Source of the DNA: Arenimonas metalli CF5-1 | GTDB taxonomy: Bacteria; Pseudomonadota; Gammaproteobacteria; Xanthomonadales; Xanthomonadaceae | NCBI RefSeq assembly: GCF_000747155.1 | Contig: NZ_AVCK01000001.1 | Span: 1-64,000, forward strand | Length of the DNA: 64,000 nucleotides | Direction: 5' to 3' | Shown: one piece after another, positions 1-7,994 of the stretch | Layout: each line of letters begins with the position of its first letter | Numbering within the stretch: the stretch's first letter is position 1 | Position numbers and translations under genes: made by a program | The notes under the pieces: generated by a model | Told to the model about the DNA's origin: nothing | Seen by the model: the letters and a program-made list of their open reading frames with translations, nothing else | Database searches by the model: none

Positions 1-375
1 CGGGGGCGCCGCCGGCTCGGCCTCGCCATCGCGCTCGTAGGAGGCGCGGAACTTGGCCAGCAGCGGCAGGCCCACGGCCTGCGACAGCTCGTCCATCTCG
101 CGGGTGCCGTAGGCCAGGGCCACCGGCAGCACGCCGGCGGCGTGCAGCGCGTCGATCACCGCGCGGGCCTGGGCCGCGTCGGGGCAGCGGCTCAGGCCGC
201 CGAAATCAAGCACCACCGCGGCGCGCGCGAACAGCTTGGGCGCGCGCTGCACGCGCTCGGCCATCTCGGCGCCAAGGCGCCCGGGATCGAGCGTGCGCAC
301 GCGCAGGTTGGCGATGCCGACCTGGCCGAACTTCAGTTCGCCGGCCTGTTCGTAGTCGAGGGGATTGGCGGCCAT
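1..375 (-). CDS. minC: Septum site-determining protein MinC, N-terminal part (cut by window edge)
   Basis: Read from ATG at 375 on the minus strand; 125 residues are visible and the reading continues past base 1. The residues fit the MinC N-terminal domain: an early LKFGQVGIANLRVR stretch, then a KLFARAAVVLDFGGL strand, then an ALHAAGVLPVALAYG strand. In the family this domain binds and disassembles FtsZ polymers away from midcell, while the C-terminal beta-helix (outside the window) dimerises and binds MinD. An Ala/Pro-rich linker begins at the window edge. The start lies 2 nt after the stop of the upstream acetyltransferase gene, so the two are probably co-transcribed; minD and minE would be expected beyond the edge. 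Confidence 0.85.
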   Translation of the reverse strand, partial: MAANPLDYEQAGELKFGQVGIANLRVRTLDPGRLGAEMAERVQRAPKLFARAAVVLDFGGLSRCPDAAQARAVIDALHAAGVLPVALAYGTREMDELSQAVGLPLLAKFRASYERDGEAEPAAPP

Positions 376-377
376 GC

Positions 378-974
378 TCAGGTTCCCGTCGCCAGCGTGC
401 CGAGGCGGCCGGGCAGGGCGCGGGCGGCCAGCCAGGGCTGGTCGGGCAGGCGCGTGCCGTAGGTCTCGGCGATGAAGGGGTGGCTGCACATCTCCTTCAT
501 CAGCATCGAGACGCGGATGTCGGTGCCGGGCATGACCTGCTGGCCGACCTCGCGGAATCCGAAGCTGCCGTGGAAGAGCAGGGCCGGGTCGTTGCCGGAC
601 TGCAGGAACACTTCGCAGCACAGCTGCGGCCAGCGCACCTCGGCGAAGCTCTGCACGTCGGCGTAGAACATGCGGCCGCGGCCGCCGCCGCGGCGGGGCC
701 GGGCGATGACGATGCGGTCCACGTACAGGAACCGCGGGTGGCGGTCCTTGAACCAGCGGAAGTTCGGGCTGTCGTGCGGGGCGTCCTGCGACAGGGCCAC
801 CAGGAAGCCGGTGATGAGGCCGTCCTGCTCGGCGACCCGGAAGTATTCGGCGTGCTCCCAGAAGAAACGCACCTTGGCGGCGTCCATCGGCAGGATGGAC
901 GGCCCGGCCGCGTTGTTCAGGGCAAGTACGGAATCCAGCTCGTGCTCGCGCACGTCGCGGATGGTGATCGGCAT
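378..974 (-). CDS. GNAT-family N-acetyltransferase
   Basis: 198 residues from ATG at 974, preceded by a purine-rich GGAG about 12-14 nt upstream. The opening MPITIRDVREHELDSVLALN resembles the N-terminal strand-helix of GNAT acetyltransferases, and a central FLYVDRIVIARPRRGGGRGR segment corresponds to the acetyl-CoA pyrophosphate-binding motif (beta4 followed by the basic/glycine loop). A GFREVGQQ segment fits the usual C-terminal GNAT strand. The substrate cannot be read from sequence. The gene ends 2 nt before minC and is probably its operon partner, but I see no functional link to division. Family assignment is firm; specificity is unknown. Confidence 0.75.
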   Translation of the reverse strand: MPITIRDVREHELDSVLALNNAAGPSILPMDAAKVRFFWEHAEYFRVAEQDGLITGFLVALSQDAPHDSPNFRWFKDRHPRFLYVDRIVIARPRRGGGRGRMFYADVQSFAEVRWPQLCCEVFLQSGNDPALLFHGSFGFREVGQQVMPGTDIRVSMLMKEMCSHPFIAETYGTRLPDQPWLAARALPGRLGTLATGT

Positions 975-1129
975 TGTCTTTCGGACTCCGATGGCGTGAG
1001 GGCCGCGGGCGGGGGAACCCGTCGGGCGATCGGGACGGGATTATCGCACGGGCGCCGTCCCCCGGGGCGGCACCGGGAAATCCTCGCAGGCATGACTTCC
1101 GGGGTGGCACGCCGGGTCCGCGGCCGGCC

Positions 1130-1135
1130 TATGAT
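1130..1135 (+). promoter_or_regulatory. -10 box of a probable leaderless transcript (sensor kinase)
   Basis: TATGAT followed by exactly six bases and then the kinase ATG at 1142. A transcription start at or next to the A of the ATG would leave no room for a ribosome-binding site, and none is visible. No convincing -35 hexamer is seen 16-18 bp upstream. Inferred. Confidence 0.45.
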
Positions 1136-1141
1136 GCCCGC

Positions 1142-2317
1142 ATGCTGAACCGCCTCTCCCACACCCAGCTGCTGCGCTACGCCGGCCTGTTCACCTGGGC
1201 GGTGGTGGGCATCCCGCTGATCGTGTTCACCTGGCACTTCCCGGCCGATGCCTCGGATTCGGCCCAGGGCCTCGCCACGCCCGGGCTCACGCTGGCCAGC
1301 CTGGCCTACCTCGCCTTCGGCGTCATCTACTGGCAGGTCACCCGCGCGCTCGGCGCCCGCCGCCCGCGGCTGGTGGATGCGCTGCTGCTCGCGGCCCTGA
1401 CCCTGTCGGCCATCGTCGTCAGCCACCAGACCGGCACCGGCATGGGCGCGGTGCTGATGCTGATCATTGCGGGCGTCATTCCCTGGCTGGTGCCGCTGCC
1501 CGTGGGCGTGCTGTGGCTGGTCCTGCAGCACGGCGCGCTGGTGCCGGTGTTCAGCCGGATGGAGGGCTACACGCCGGGCTTCGCGGTGCTGCAGGCCATG
1601 CTGTACGTGGGCTACTCGAGCTTCGCGATGGTGATCGGCCTGGTCGCCAAGCAGCAGGCCGAGGCCCGCGAGGACCAGCGCCGGCTCAATTCCGAACTGC
1701 GCGCCACCCGCGCCCTGCTGGCCGAGAGCTCGCGGATGAGCGAGCGCGTGCGGATCTCGCGCGAGCTGCACGACCTGCTCGGCCACCACCTCACCGCGCT
1801 GAGCCTGAACCTGGAGGTGGCCGGCCACCTCACCGAGGGCCGCGCCCAGGAGCACGTGCGCCAGAGCCACACCCTGGCCAAGCTGCTGCTCACCGACGTG
1901 CGCGAGGCGGTCAGCGAGATGCGCGACGAGGGCGCCATCGACCTCAGCGGCGCCATCCGCACCCTGGTCGAGGGCGTGCCGGCGCTGGACATCCGCCTGG
2001 ACATGCCCGAGCCGCTGACCATCGAAGACCCCGAGCGCGCCCACGTGCTGCTGCGCTGCACGCAGGAAATCATCACCAATGCCGTGCGCCACGCCGGCGC
2101 GTCCACCCTCTGGCTCACGATCGCCCGCGACGCCGGCGAGGCCCGCATCCAGGCCCGCGACGACGGCCGCGGCATCGAGGGCGACGCCGTGCCGGGCAAC
2201 GGCCTGCGCGGCATGCGCGAACGCCTGGCCGCCCACGGCGGCCGGGTCGATATCATCACCGGGCGCGGTCAGGGTTTCGCGCTCGACATCCGCTTGCCCC
2301 TGGAGAACGCCGCATGA
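1142..2317 (+). CDS. Sensor histidine kinase, DesK/NarX-type (HisKA_3)
   Basis: 391 residues from ATG at 1142. An in-frame extension back to 974 exists but lacks kinase-like sequence, and the -10-like box ending 6 nt before 1142 argues against it. The N-terminal half carries about five to six hydrophobic helices (roughly residues 10-175) with no obvious periplasmic domain. A short coiled linker leads to the dimerisation/phosphoacceptor segment SRELHDLLGHHLTALSLNLE with the phosphorylated His at about 210. The ATPase domain has the N box (CTQEIITNAVRHA) and G box (DDGRGI, GNGLRGMRERL). The stop overlaps the start of the response regulator gene, so the two form one system. The signal is unknown; DesK relatives sense membrane state and LiaS relatives sense envelope stress. 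Confidence 0.88.
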   Translation: MLNRLSHTQLLRYAGLFTWAVVGIPLIVFTWHFPADASDSAQGLATPGLTLASLAYLAFGVIYWQVTRALGARRPRLVDALLLAALTLSAIVVSHQTGTGMGAVLMLIIAGVIPWLVPLPVGVLWLVLQHGALVPVFSRMEGYTPGFAVLQAMLYVGYSSFAMVIGLVAKQQAEAREDQRRLNSELRATRALLAESSRMSERVRISRELHDLLGHHLTALSLNLEVAGHLTEGRAQEHVRQSHTLAKLLLTDVREAVSEMRDEGAIDLSGAIRTLVEGVPALDIRLDMPEPLTIEDPERAHVLLRCTQEIITNAVRHAGASTLWLTIARDAGEARIQARDDGRGIEGDAVPGNGLRGMRERLAAHGGRVDIITGRGQGFALDIRLPLENAA

Positions 2318-2955
2318 TCCGTGTCTGCCTGGTCGACGACCAGACCCTGGTGCGCCAGGGCGTCAAATCCCTGCTCGAACTCGCCGATGGCATCGAGGTG
2401 GTCGCCGAGGCCGGCGATGGCCGCCAGGCCGTCGAGCTGATCCCGCAAATCAAGCCCGACGTGGTGCTGATGGACATGCGCATGCCAGTGATGTCGGGCC
2501 TCGAGGCCCTGCAGGCGCTGACGGCGAAGGGCCTGCTGCCGCCGACCATCATCCTCACCACCTTCGACGACGACCAGCTGGTGCTGGCCGGCATCCGCGC
2601 CGGCGCCCGCGGCTACCTGCTCAAGGACGTGTCGCTGGACCAGCTGGTCAACGCCATCCAGACCGTCGCCGACGGCGGCTCGCTGGTGCAGCCGGCCGTC
2701 ACCCAGCGCCTGCTGTCGGGGCTGGAGGGCCTGCAGAACGAATTCGTCAGCCTCGACCAGCCCGACCCGCTGACCGATCGCGAGACCGAGATCCTGCGCC
2801 TGATGGCCGGCGGCTTCTCCAACAAGGAGATCGCCAACTCGCTGGGCGTGGCTGAAGGCACCGTGAAGAACCACGTCTCCAACATCCTGTCCAAGCTGGG
2901 CGTGCGCGACCGCACCCGGGCCGTGCTCAAGGCCTTCGAACTCAAGCTGGTCTAG
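2314..2955 (+). CDS. Response regulator, NarL/FixJ family
   Basis: 213 residues from ATG at 2314, overlapping the kinase stop by 4 nt (ATGA). The receiver domain spans residues 1-120 with acidic pair D8-D9, phosphoacceptor D54 in VVLMDMRMP, the conserved Thr in ILTTFDD and Lys in YLLKDV. The C-terminal LuxR-type helix-turn-helix (about 148-205) reads LTDRETEILRLMAGG, NKEIANSLGVAEGTVKNHVS. It is the DNA-binding partner of the upstream kinase. Targets are unknown. The SRPBCC gene and the ABC-system operon lie just downstream and are natural candidates, but no direct evidence links them. Confidence 0.93.
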   Translation: MIRVCLVDDQTLVRQGVKSLLELADGIEVVAEAGDGRQAVELIPQIKPDVVLMDMRMPVMSGLEALQALTAKGLLPPTIILTTFDDDQLVLAGIRAGARGYLLKDVSLDQLVNAIQTVADGGSLVQPAVTQRLLSGLEGLQNEFVSLDQPDPLTDRETEILRLMAGGFSNKEIANSLGVAEGTVKNHVSNILSKLGVRDRTRAVLKAFELKLV

Positions 2956-2993
2956 GCCCGGAACCCGCGCCGCTGCGCCGTTTCCGGCGATTT

Positions 2994-3019
2994 CCCGCCG
3001 CCCCCTGCCGGGCGGCGGG
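2994..3019. terminator. GC-rich hairpin between response regulator and SRPBCC gene
   Basis: Perfect 10-bp inverted repeat, CCCGCCGCCC and GGGCGGCGGG, separated by six bases. No T-run follows, so it may be a weak terminator or a pause/stability hairpin. It lies 38 nt after the response regulator stop. An extended -10-like element (TG-T-TATCCT, 3026-3034) follows it and could drive the next gene. Confidence 0.45.
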
Positions 3020-3094
3020 CTGACCTGTTATCCTCCCCGGTTCCTGCGATTGGGCATGTGGACCAGTCGAGGGCCGTTCCTGGAGAGCTTCCGA

Positions 3095-4366
3095 ATGACC
3101 CGAGTTATTGAGTGGATTATTTCCCTGCTGATCGTCATCGCCCTGTTCGTGGTGATCGGCCTGTTCCTGCCCGCCTCGCGCACCGTGTCGCACTCGGTCG
3201 AGACCAATCGCCCGATGTCGACCGTGAACGACATCCTCAGCAGCTTCACCCGGTTCAAGGACTGGAACGCGCTGATCAACCACGACCCGCGCATGCAGCT
3301 CACCGCCTCGGGCCCCGAGTCCGGCGTCGGCGCCGCGCTCGCGTTCAGCTCCAGCCAGCATTCGATCGGCTCGGGCAAGTGGGAGATCAAGGAAATCGTG
3401 CCGGGCGAGAAGATCGTCTACGCGCTCGACACCCCGGGCCGCGGCAAGAACAAGACCATGACCTTCCGCTTCGAGCGGACCGGCCAGCGCAACCAGAACA
3501 TCGAGATCACCCAGCGCTACACGGTGGACTACGGCTATGACCTGCTCGGTCGCTACGCCGGCACCCTGTACGTGAACAGCGAAGTCGGCGCCGACATCAA
3601 GCGCGGCCTGACCAAGCTGAGCAACCTGCTGGCCACGATCCCGCGCTTCGACTACAGCCAGCACGAGCCGGGCTTCGAGATCGCCGAGCTGCCCGCGCAG
3701 AACGTCCTGCTGGTCACCACCGCCGCCAAGCGCGCCAACGACGACATCGCCCTGGCGATGACGAACCAGCGCAAGTGGATCGACCAGGTGATGGAGAAGA
3801 ACGAGCTCGAGGCCGCTGGCCCGATGCGCATCATCACCAACGAGTTCGGCTCCGACACCTACGCCTTCGACGTGGTGCTGCCGATCCGCCGCAAGGGCAC
3901 CGGCCCGGCCGAGCCGGCCGCCGCCGCCGAGGGTGAAGAGGGCGAGGCTGCCGAGACGGTCGCCGAGACCGCCCCGGCCCCGGCCCCGGTCGTGGATCCG
4001 AACGCGCCGCTGGAGACCTTCGAGGTCGAGGTCGAGGGCCCGGTCGTTTACGCCCAGCTGCCGGCCATGCGCGTCGCCAAGTCCAGCTACGTCGGTCCGT
4101 CGCCGGGCCTGGCCCGCATCCGCGACCTGGTCCGTGCCTGGGCCCTGGTCCGCGGCCACGAGCCGACTGATCGTCCGTTCGAGGAGTACCTCGTCGAGAT
4201 CAAGGACATGCTGGCCGAAGACGCGGAGTTCAACGTCTACTGGCCGGTGCAGGTGCCGGGCGTCGAGGCCCAGGCCCCGCGCGTGATCGCGCCGCTGCCC
4301 GAGGACGAGGCCGCCGAGCCCGCCCCGGCCGCCGAAGAGGCCGAGGCCGACGCGGCCGCCGCCTAA
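3095..4366 (+). CDS. Membrane-anchored SRPBCC (polyketide cyclase-like) protein with C-terminal GyrI-like region
   Basis: 423 residues. ATG at 3095 is chosen because GGAGAG lies 8 nt upstream; an in-frame start 45 nt earlier lacks a ribosome site. Residues 5-27 form one hydrophobic helix. Residues ~30-190 resemble the START/SRPBCC fold (TRFKDWNALINHDPRM, WEIKEIVPGEKIVYAL, MTFRFERT). Residues ~200-410 resemble a GyrI/SOUL-type effector domain, interrupted by an Ala/Glu/Pro-rich insert at about 268-305, and the protein ends in a similar acidic, Ala-rich tail. No ligand is known. The first codons are AT-richer than the body (GTT, ATT, ATT), which may keep the start region unstructured. It is followed by a strong hairpin and stands as its own unit. 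Confidence 0.7.
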   Translation: MTRVIEWIISLLIVIALFVVIGLFLPASRTVSHSVETNRPMSTVNDILSSFTRFKDWNALINHDPRMQLTASGPESGVGAALAFSSSQHSIGSGKWEIKEIVPGEKIVYALDTPGRGKNKTMTFRFERTGQRNQNIEITQRYTVDYGYDLLGRYAGTLYVNSEVGADIKRGLTKLSNLLATIPRFDYSQHEPGFEIAELPAQNVLLVTTAAKRANDDIALAMTNQRKWIDQVMEKNELEAAGPMRIITNEFGSDTYAFDVVLPIRRKGTGPAEPAAAAEGEEGEAAETVAETAPAPAPVVDPNAPLETFEVEVEGPVVYAQLPAMRVAKSSYVGPSPGLARIRDLVRAWALVRGHEPTDRPFEEYLVEIKDMLAEDAEFNVYWPVQVPGVEAQAPRVIAPLPEDEAAEPAPAAEEAEADAAAA

Positions 4367-4375
4367 GCAACACCG

Positions 4376-4400
4376 CAGGGCGGGCCTAGTGCCCGCCCTG
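4376..4400 (+). terminator. Rho-independent-like terminator after SRPBCC gene
   Basis: Perfect 10-bp stem CAGGGCGGGC / GCCCGCCCTG with loop CTAGT, beginning 9 nt after the stop codon and followed by TCGTTT. The T-run is short, but stem strength and position make a terminator likely. Confidence 0.7.
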
Positions 4401-4462
4401 TCGTTTCCGGGGTCGCCCGCCCGGGCGCCCACCGAAGCCGAATCCAGCGAGACACGCCCCCG

Positions 4463-5392
4463 ATGATCGAGGCACACGCCCTGCACAAGCGCTACGGCCG
4501 CCTGCTGGCCGTGGACGGCATCAGTTTCAAGGTCGAGCCCGGCGAAGTGCTCGGCTTCCTCGGCCCGAACGGTGCCGGCAAGTCCACCACGATGAAGATG
4601 ATCGCCGGCTTCCTGGCGCCCACGTCGGGCACCGCGAAGGTCTGCGGCCACGACGTGCAGGCCGCGCCGATGGCGGCGCGCCGCGCGCTGGGCTACCTGC
4701 CCGAGGGCGCGCCGGGCTACGGCGAGATGTCGCCGTCGGGCTTCCTCGGCTTCGTCGCCGACGTCCGCGGGCTTTCCGGCGCGCATCGTCGCGAACGGAT
4801 GCAGTCGGTGCTGCAGCGGCTCGCGCTCGAGGGCGTGCTGCACCAGCCGATCGACACCTTGTCCAAGGGCTTCAAGCGCCGCGTGGGATTGGCCGCCGCC
4901 ATCCTGCACGATCCGCCTGCGCTGATCCTCGACGAACCCACCGACGGCCTCGACCCGAACCAGAAGCACGAGGTGCGCAGCCTGATCCGCGAACTCGCGC
5001 GCGAGCGCACGGTGCTGCTGTCCACCCACATCCTCGAGGAAGTGGAGGCGGTGTGCAGCCGCGCCATGATCGTCGCCCGCGGCAAGGTGCTGGCCGACGC
5101 CACGCCGGCCGAACTGCTGGCGCGTTCGCGCTACCAGGGCGCGGTGTCGCTGCTGGCCGGCGACAGCATCGCCGCCCGTGCCGCGCTCGACGGCATGCCC
5201 GGCGTCAGCGGCTTCCACCAGGACGCCGTGGACGGCCGGCTCTACGTGTTCCCGCAGGGCCGGCCGGTGACCGCCGACGCGGTGGCCGAGCGCCTGCGCC
5301 AGCGCGGCGTGGTGTTCAGCAGCCTGCAGCCCGAGCGCGGCCGGCTCGACGAAGTCTTCCGCCGCATCACCACCGAAGGGGCGAAGGCATGA
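4463..5392 (+). CDS. ABC transporter ATP-binding protein (GldA/NatA-like)
   Basis: 309 residues. Walker A GPNGAGKST is at 34-42, the signature LSKGFKRR at about 133-140, Walker B ALILDEP at about 152-158 and the switch His in LSTHILEE. The first ~220 residues are the nucleotide-binding domain; the rest is the C-terminal extension common in ABC-2 type exporters (GldA, NatA, CcmA relatives). Its stop overlaps the start of the permease gene (ATGA), which argues for coupled translation. With the permease, GldG-like and DUF4340 proteins it forms a widespread gammaproteobacterial cluster. Substrate unknown; the resemblance to gliding genes reflects family, not evidence of motility. Confidence 0.9.
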   Translation: MIEAHALHKRYGRLLAVDGISFKVEPGEVLGFLGPNGAGKSTTMKMIAGFLAPTSGTAKVCGHDVQAAPMAARRALGYLPEGAPGYGEMSPSGFLGFVADVRGLSGAHRRERMQSVLQRLALEGVLHQPIDTLSKGFKRRVGLAAAILHDPPALILDEPTDGLDPNQKHEVRSLIRELARERTVLLSTHILEEVEAVCSRAMIVARGKVLADATPAELLARSRYQGAVSLLAGDSIAARAALDGMPGVSGFHQDAVDGRLYVFPQGRPVTADAVAERLRQRGVVFSSLQPERGRLDEVFRRITTEGAKA

Positions 5393-6123
5393 GCGCGGTG
5401 CTGTCGGTGTTCCGGCGTGAGTTCGCCAGCTATTTCGCCACGCCGCTGGCGGCGGTGTTCCTGGTCATCTTCCTGGCCCTGGCCGGGGCGTTTACCTTCT
5501 ACCTCGGCGGTTTCTACGAAGCGGGGCAGGCCGACCTGCAGCCCTTCTTCCGCTTCCACCCCTGGCTCTACCTGCTGCTGGCGCCCGCGGTGGCGATGCG
5601 GCTGTGGGCCGAGGAACGCAAGTCGGGCACGCTCGAGCTGCTGCTGACGCTGCCGCTGGCGCTGTGGCAGGCGGTGCTGGGCAAGTTCCTCGCGGCCTGG
5701 GCGTTCCTGGGGCTGGCGCTGGTGCTGACCTTCCCGATGTGGGTCACGGTGGCCTGGCTCGGTGATCCCGACCACGGCGTGATCTTCGCCGGTTACCTCG
5801 GCAGCTGGCTGATGGCCGGCGCCTTCCTCGCCATCGGCAGCGCGCTGTCGGCGGCAACCCGCAGCCAGGTGGTGGCCTTCATCCTCACCGTGGTGGTGTG
5901 CCTGCTGCTGCTGTTGGCCGGCTTCCCGATGGCGCTCGACCTGGTGCGCGGCTGGGCGCCGCAGCCGTGGGTGGACGCCTTCGCGGGGCTGAGCTTCCTG
6001 ACCCATTTCCAGGCGATCAGCCGCGGCGTGCTCGACCTGCGCGACGTGGTGTTCTTCCTGCTGTGCATCGGCGCCTGGCTCACCGCCACGGTGCTGGTGA
6101 TCGACCTGAAGAAAGCCGACTGA
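5389..6123 (+). CDS. ABC-2 family permease (GldF-like)
   Basis: 244 residues with six predicted membrane helices, starting just after a cytoplasmic FRREFASYFATPLAAV segment, which is typical of ABC-2 permeases of the GldF/NosY group. A conserved LWAEERKSGTLELLLTLPL motif lies after helix 2. The start overlaps the ATPase stop by 4 nt and the next gene follows 5 nt after the stop, so it is the middle of a tight operon. It would provide the membrane channel for the upstream ATPase. The transported molecule cannot be inferred. Confidence 0.87.
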   Translation: MSAVLSVFRREFASYFATPLAAVFLVIFLALAGAFTFYLGGFYEAGQADLQPFFRFHPWLYLLLAPAVAMRLWAEERKSGTLELLLTLPLALWQAVLGKFLAAWAFLGLALVLTFPMWVTVAWLGDPDHGVIFAGYLGSWLMAGAFLAIGSALSAATRSQVVAFILTVVVCLLLLLAGFPMALDLVRGWAPQPWVDAFAGLSFLTHFQAISRGVLDLRDVVFFLLCIGAWLTATVLVIDLKKAD

Positions 6124-6128
6124 ACGCC

Positions 6129-7991
6129 ATGAAGATCCTGTCCCGACGTTCCGCTCCCCTGGTCGCGCTGGCGCTGCTGGCGCTGGGCTTCGTCGCCCTG
6201 GTGGCGCTCAACTCCGTGGTGCTGCGCGGCGCCCGGCTCGACCTGACCGACAAGGGCCTGTACACGCTGTCCGACGGCACCCGCAACCTGCTGGGCCGCA
6301 TCGAGGAGCCGGTGCGGCTCAAGCTGTACTACTCCGAGCACGCCACCCGCGAGCTGCAGCAGTTCCGCGTCTTCGCCACCCGCGTGCGCGAGCTGCTCGA
6401 GGAAGTCGCCACTCGCAGCGGCGGCCAGGTCAGGCTGGAGGTCATCGACCCCGAGCCGTTCTCCGAGGCGGAGGACGAGGCCGAGGCCTACGGCCTGCAG
6501 TCGATCCCGCTCGGCACCAGCGGCGACAAGCTGTACTTCGGCCTGGTGGGCGTCAACAGCACCGACGGCGAGACGGTGATGCCCTTCATCCAGCCGGACA
6601 AGGAAGCCTTCCTCGAGTACGACGTCGCCAAACTCATTTCCACGCTCAGCGTGGACGCCCAGCCCGTGGTCGGCCTGATCAGCGGCCTGCCGACCGGCCC
6701 GACCATGGATCCGACCGGTCGCGGCGGCGCGGGTTGGGTGGTGGACCGGCAGGTCAGCGAGCTGTTCGAGCTGCGCCGCCTGCAGGGCCATCCCACCGAC
6801 ATCGCCGGCGACGTCGACCTGCTGATGGTGGTGCACCCGAAGGAGCTGCCCGAGGACACGCTGTACGCGATCGACCAGTTCGTGATGCGCGGCGGCCGCC
6901 TGCTGGTGTTCGTGGACCCGGATTCCGAGGCCGATGAATCCGCGATCGATCCGCTCGACCCGCTGTCGGTGGCGGTGCCGCGCAGCTCGGACCTGCCTGC
7001 GCTGTTCCAGGCCTGGGGCATCCAGTACGATCCCAACCGGCTGGTGCTCGACGAGAAGCACGCGCTTCAGGTGCAGCCCGATCCGAATGGCCTGCCGGTG
7101 CGGCACCTGGCCGTGCTCGGCCTGGGCCGGGAAGCGCTGAACCAGGACGACGTGGTGACCGGCGAGCTGCAGACGCTCAACGTCTCCAGCGCCGGCGCGC
7201 TGGGCCTGACCCGCGAATCGACCCTGGTGATGGAGCCGCTGGCGCAAAGCTCCAGCGCCTCGGCGCTGGGCGACGTGGCCGCCGTGCGCGACGCGGTCGC
7301 CGACCCCGACCGCCTGCGCGAAGGCTTCCGCCCGGGCGGCCAGCCGCACGTGATCGCCGCGCGCTTCACCGGCCCGCTGCGCAGTGCCTTCCCCGACCGC
7401 ACTGGCGAGAAGCACCTGGCCGAAAGCCTCGCGCCCGTGAACCTGGTCGTGGTCGCCGATACCGACGTGCTCGCCGACCGCATGTGGGTGCAGGTGAACG
7501 ACTTCCTGGGCCAGCCGGTCTTCAACGCCTTCGCCAGCAACGGCGATTTCGTCTACAACGCGGTCGACAACCTGGTCGGCAACGCCGACCTGATCGCGGT
7601 GCGCACGCGCGCCTCGGCCACCCGGCCGTTCGAGCGCGTGGCGGCCCTGCGCCGCAGCGCCGAGGCGCGCTACCGCAGCAGCGAGCAGCGGCTCCAGCAG
7701 CAGCTCGACGACCTCGAGCAGCAGCTGGCGGCGCTGCAGCAGCCCGGCGCCGATGGCCAGGCGCAGGCACTTAGCGCGCAGCAGCAGGCCGAGATCCTGC
7801 GCTTCCAGGACGAGAAGCTGCGCATGCGCCGCGAGCTGCGCGACGTGCAGCACCGGCTCAACGCCGACATCGAAGCGCTGGGCGATCGCCTGAAGCTGAT
7901 CAACATCCTCGGCATGCCGGCGCTGGTGGTGCTGGTGGCGCTGGGCGTGGCCTGGCGCCGCTGGTCGCGCCGCCGCGCGGCGGGGGCCTGA
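6129..7991 (+). CDS. GldG-family ABC-type auxiliary membrane protein
   Basis: 620 residues from ATG at 6129, 5 nt after the permease. A helix at about 9-30 is followed by the segment LDLTDKGLYTLSDGTRNLL, which marks GldG/ABC_transp_aux proteins. A long extracytoplasmic region (about 35-500) resembles a Rossmann-like/GATase-type domain. Residues ~515-590 are strongly heptad-patterned and Gln/Leu/Arg-rich (coiled coil), and a second helix near 597-612 is followed by a basic tail, so both ends are anchored. The protein probably couples the ATPase/permease to an extracytoplasmic task. Function unproven. Confidence 0.82.
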   Translation: MKILSRRSAPLVALALLALGFVALVALNSVVLRGARLDLTDKGLYTLSDGTRNLLGRIEEPVRLKLYYSEHATRELQQFRVFATRVRELLEEVATRSGGQVRLEVIDPEPFSEAEDEAEAYGLQSIPLGTSGDKLYFGLVGVNSTDGETVMPFIQPDKEAFLEYDVAKLISTLSVDAQPVVGLISGLPTGPTMDPTGRGGAGWVVDRQVSELFELRRLQGHPTDIAGDVDLLMVVHPKELPEDTLYAIDQFVMRGGRLLVFVDPDSEADESAIDPLDPLSVAVPRSSDLPALFQAWGIQYDPNRLVLDEKHALQVQPDPNGLPVRHLAVLGLGREALNQDDVVTGELQTLNVSSAGALGLTRESTLVMEPLAQSSSASALGDVAAVRDAVADPDRLREGFRPGGQPHVIAARFTGPLRSAFPDRTGEKHLAESLAPVNLVVVADTDVLADRMWVQVNDFLGQPVFNAFASNGDFVYNAVDNLVGNADLIAVRTRASATRPFERVAALRRSAEARYRSSEQRLQQQLDDLEQQLAALQQPGADGQAQALSAQQQAEILRFQDEKLRMRRELRDVQHRLNADIEALGDRLKLINILGMPALVVLVALGVAWRRWSRRRAAGA

Positions 7992-7994
7992 GCC

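Noticed and set aside
974-1141. N-terminal extension of the sensor kinase
   Set aside because: No family similarity in the added 56 residues and the -10 box at 1130-1135 would lie inside it.
2942-5218. 758-codon minus-strand frame opposite the SRPBCC and ABC ATPase genes
   Set aside because: Shadow frame; the plus strand has clear Walker motifs and an SRPBCC fold, and the minus product is low-complexity.
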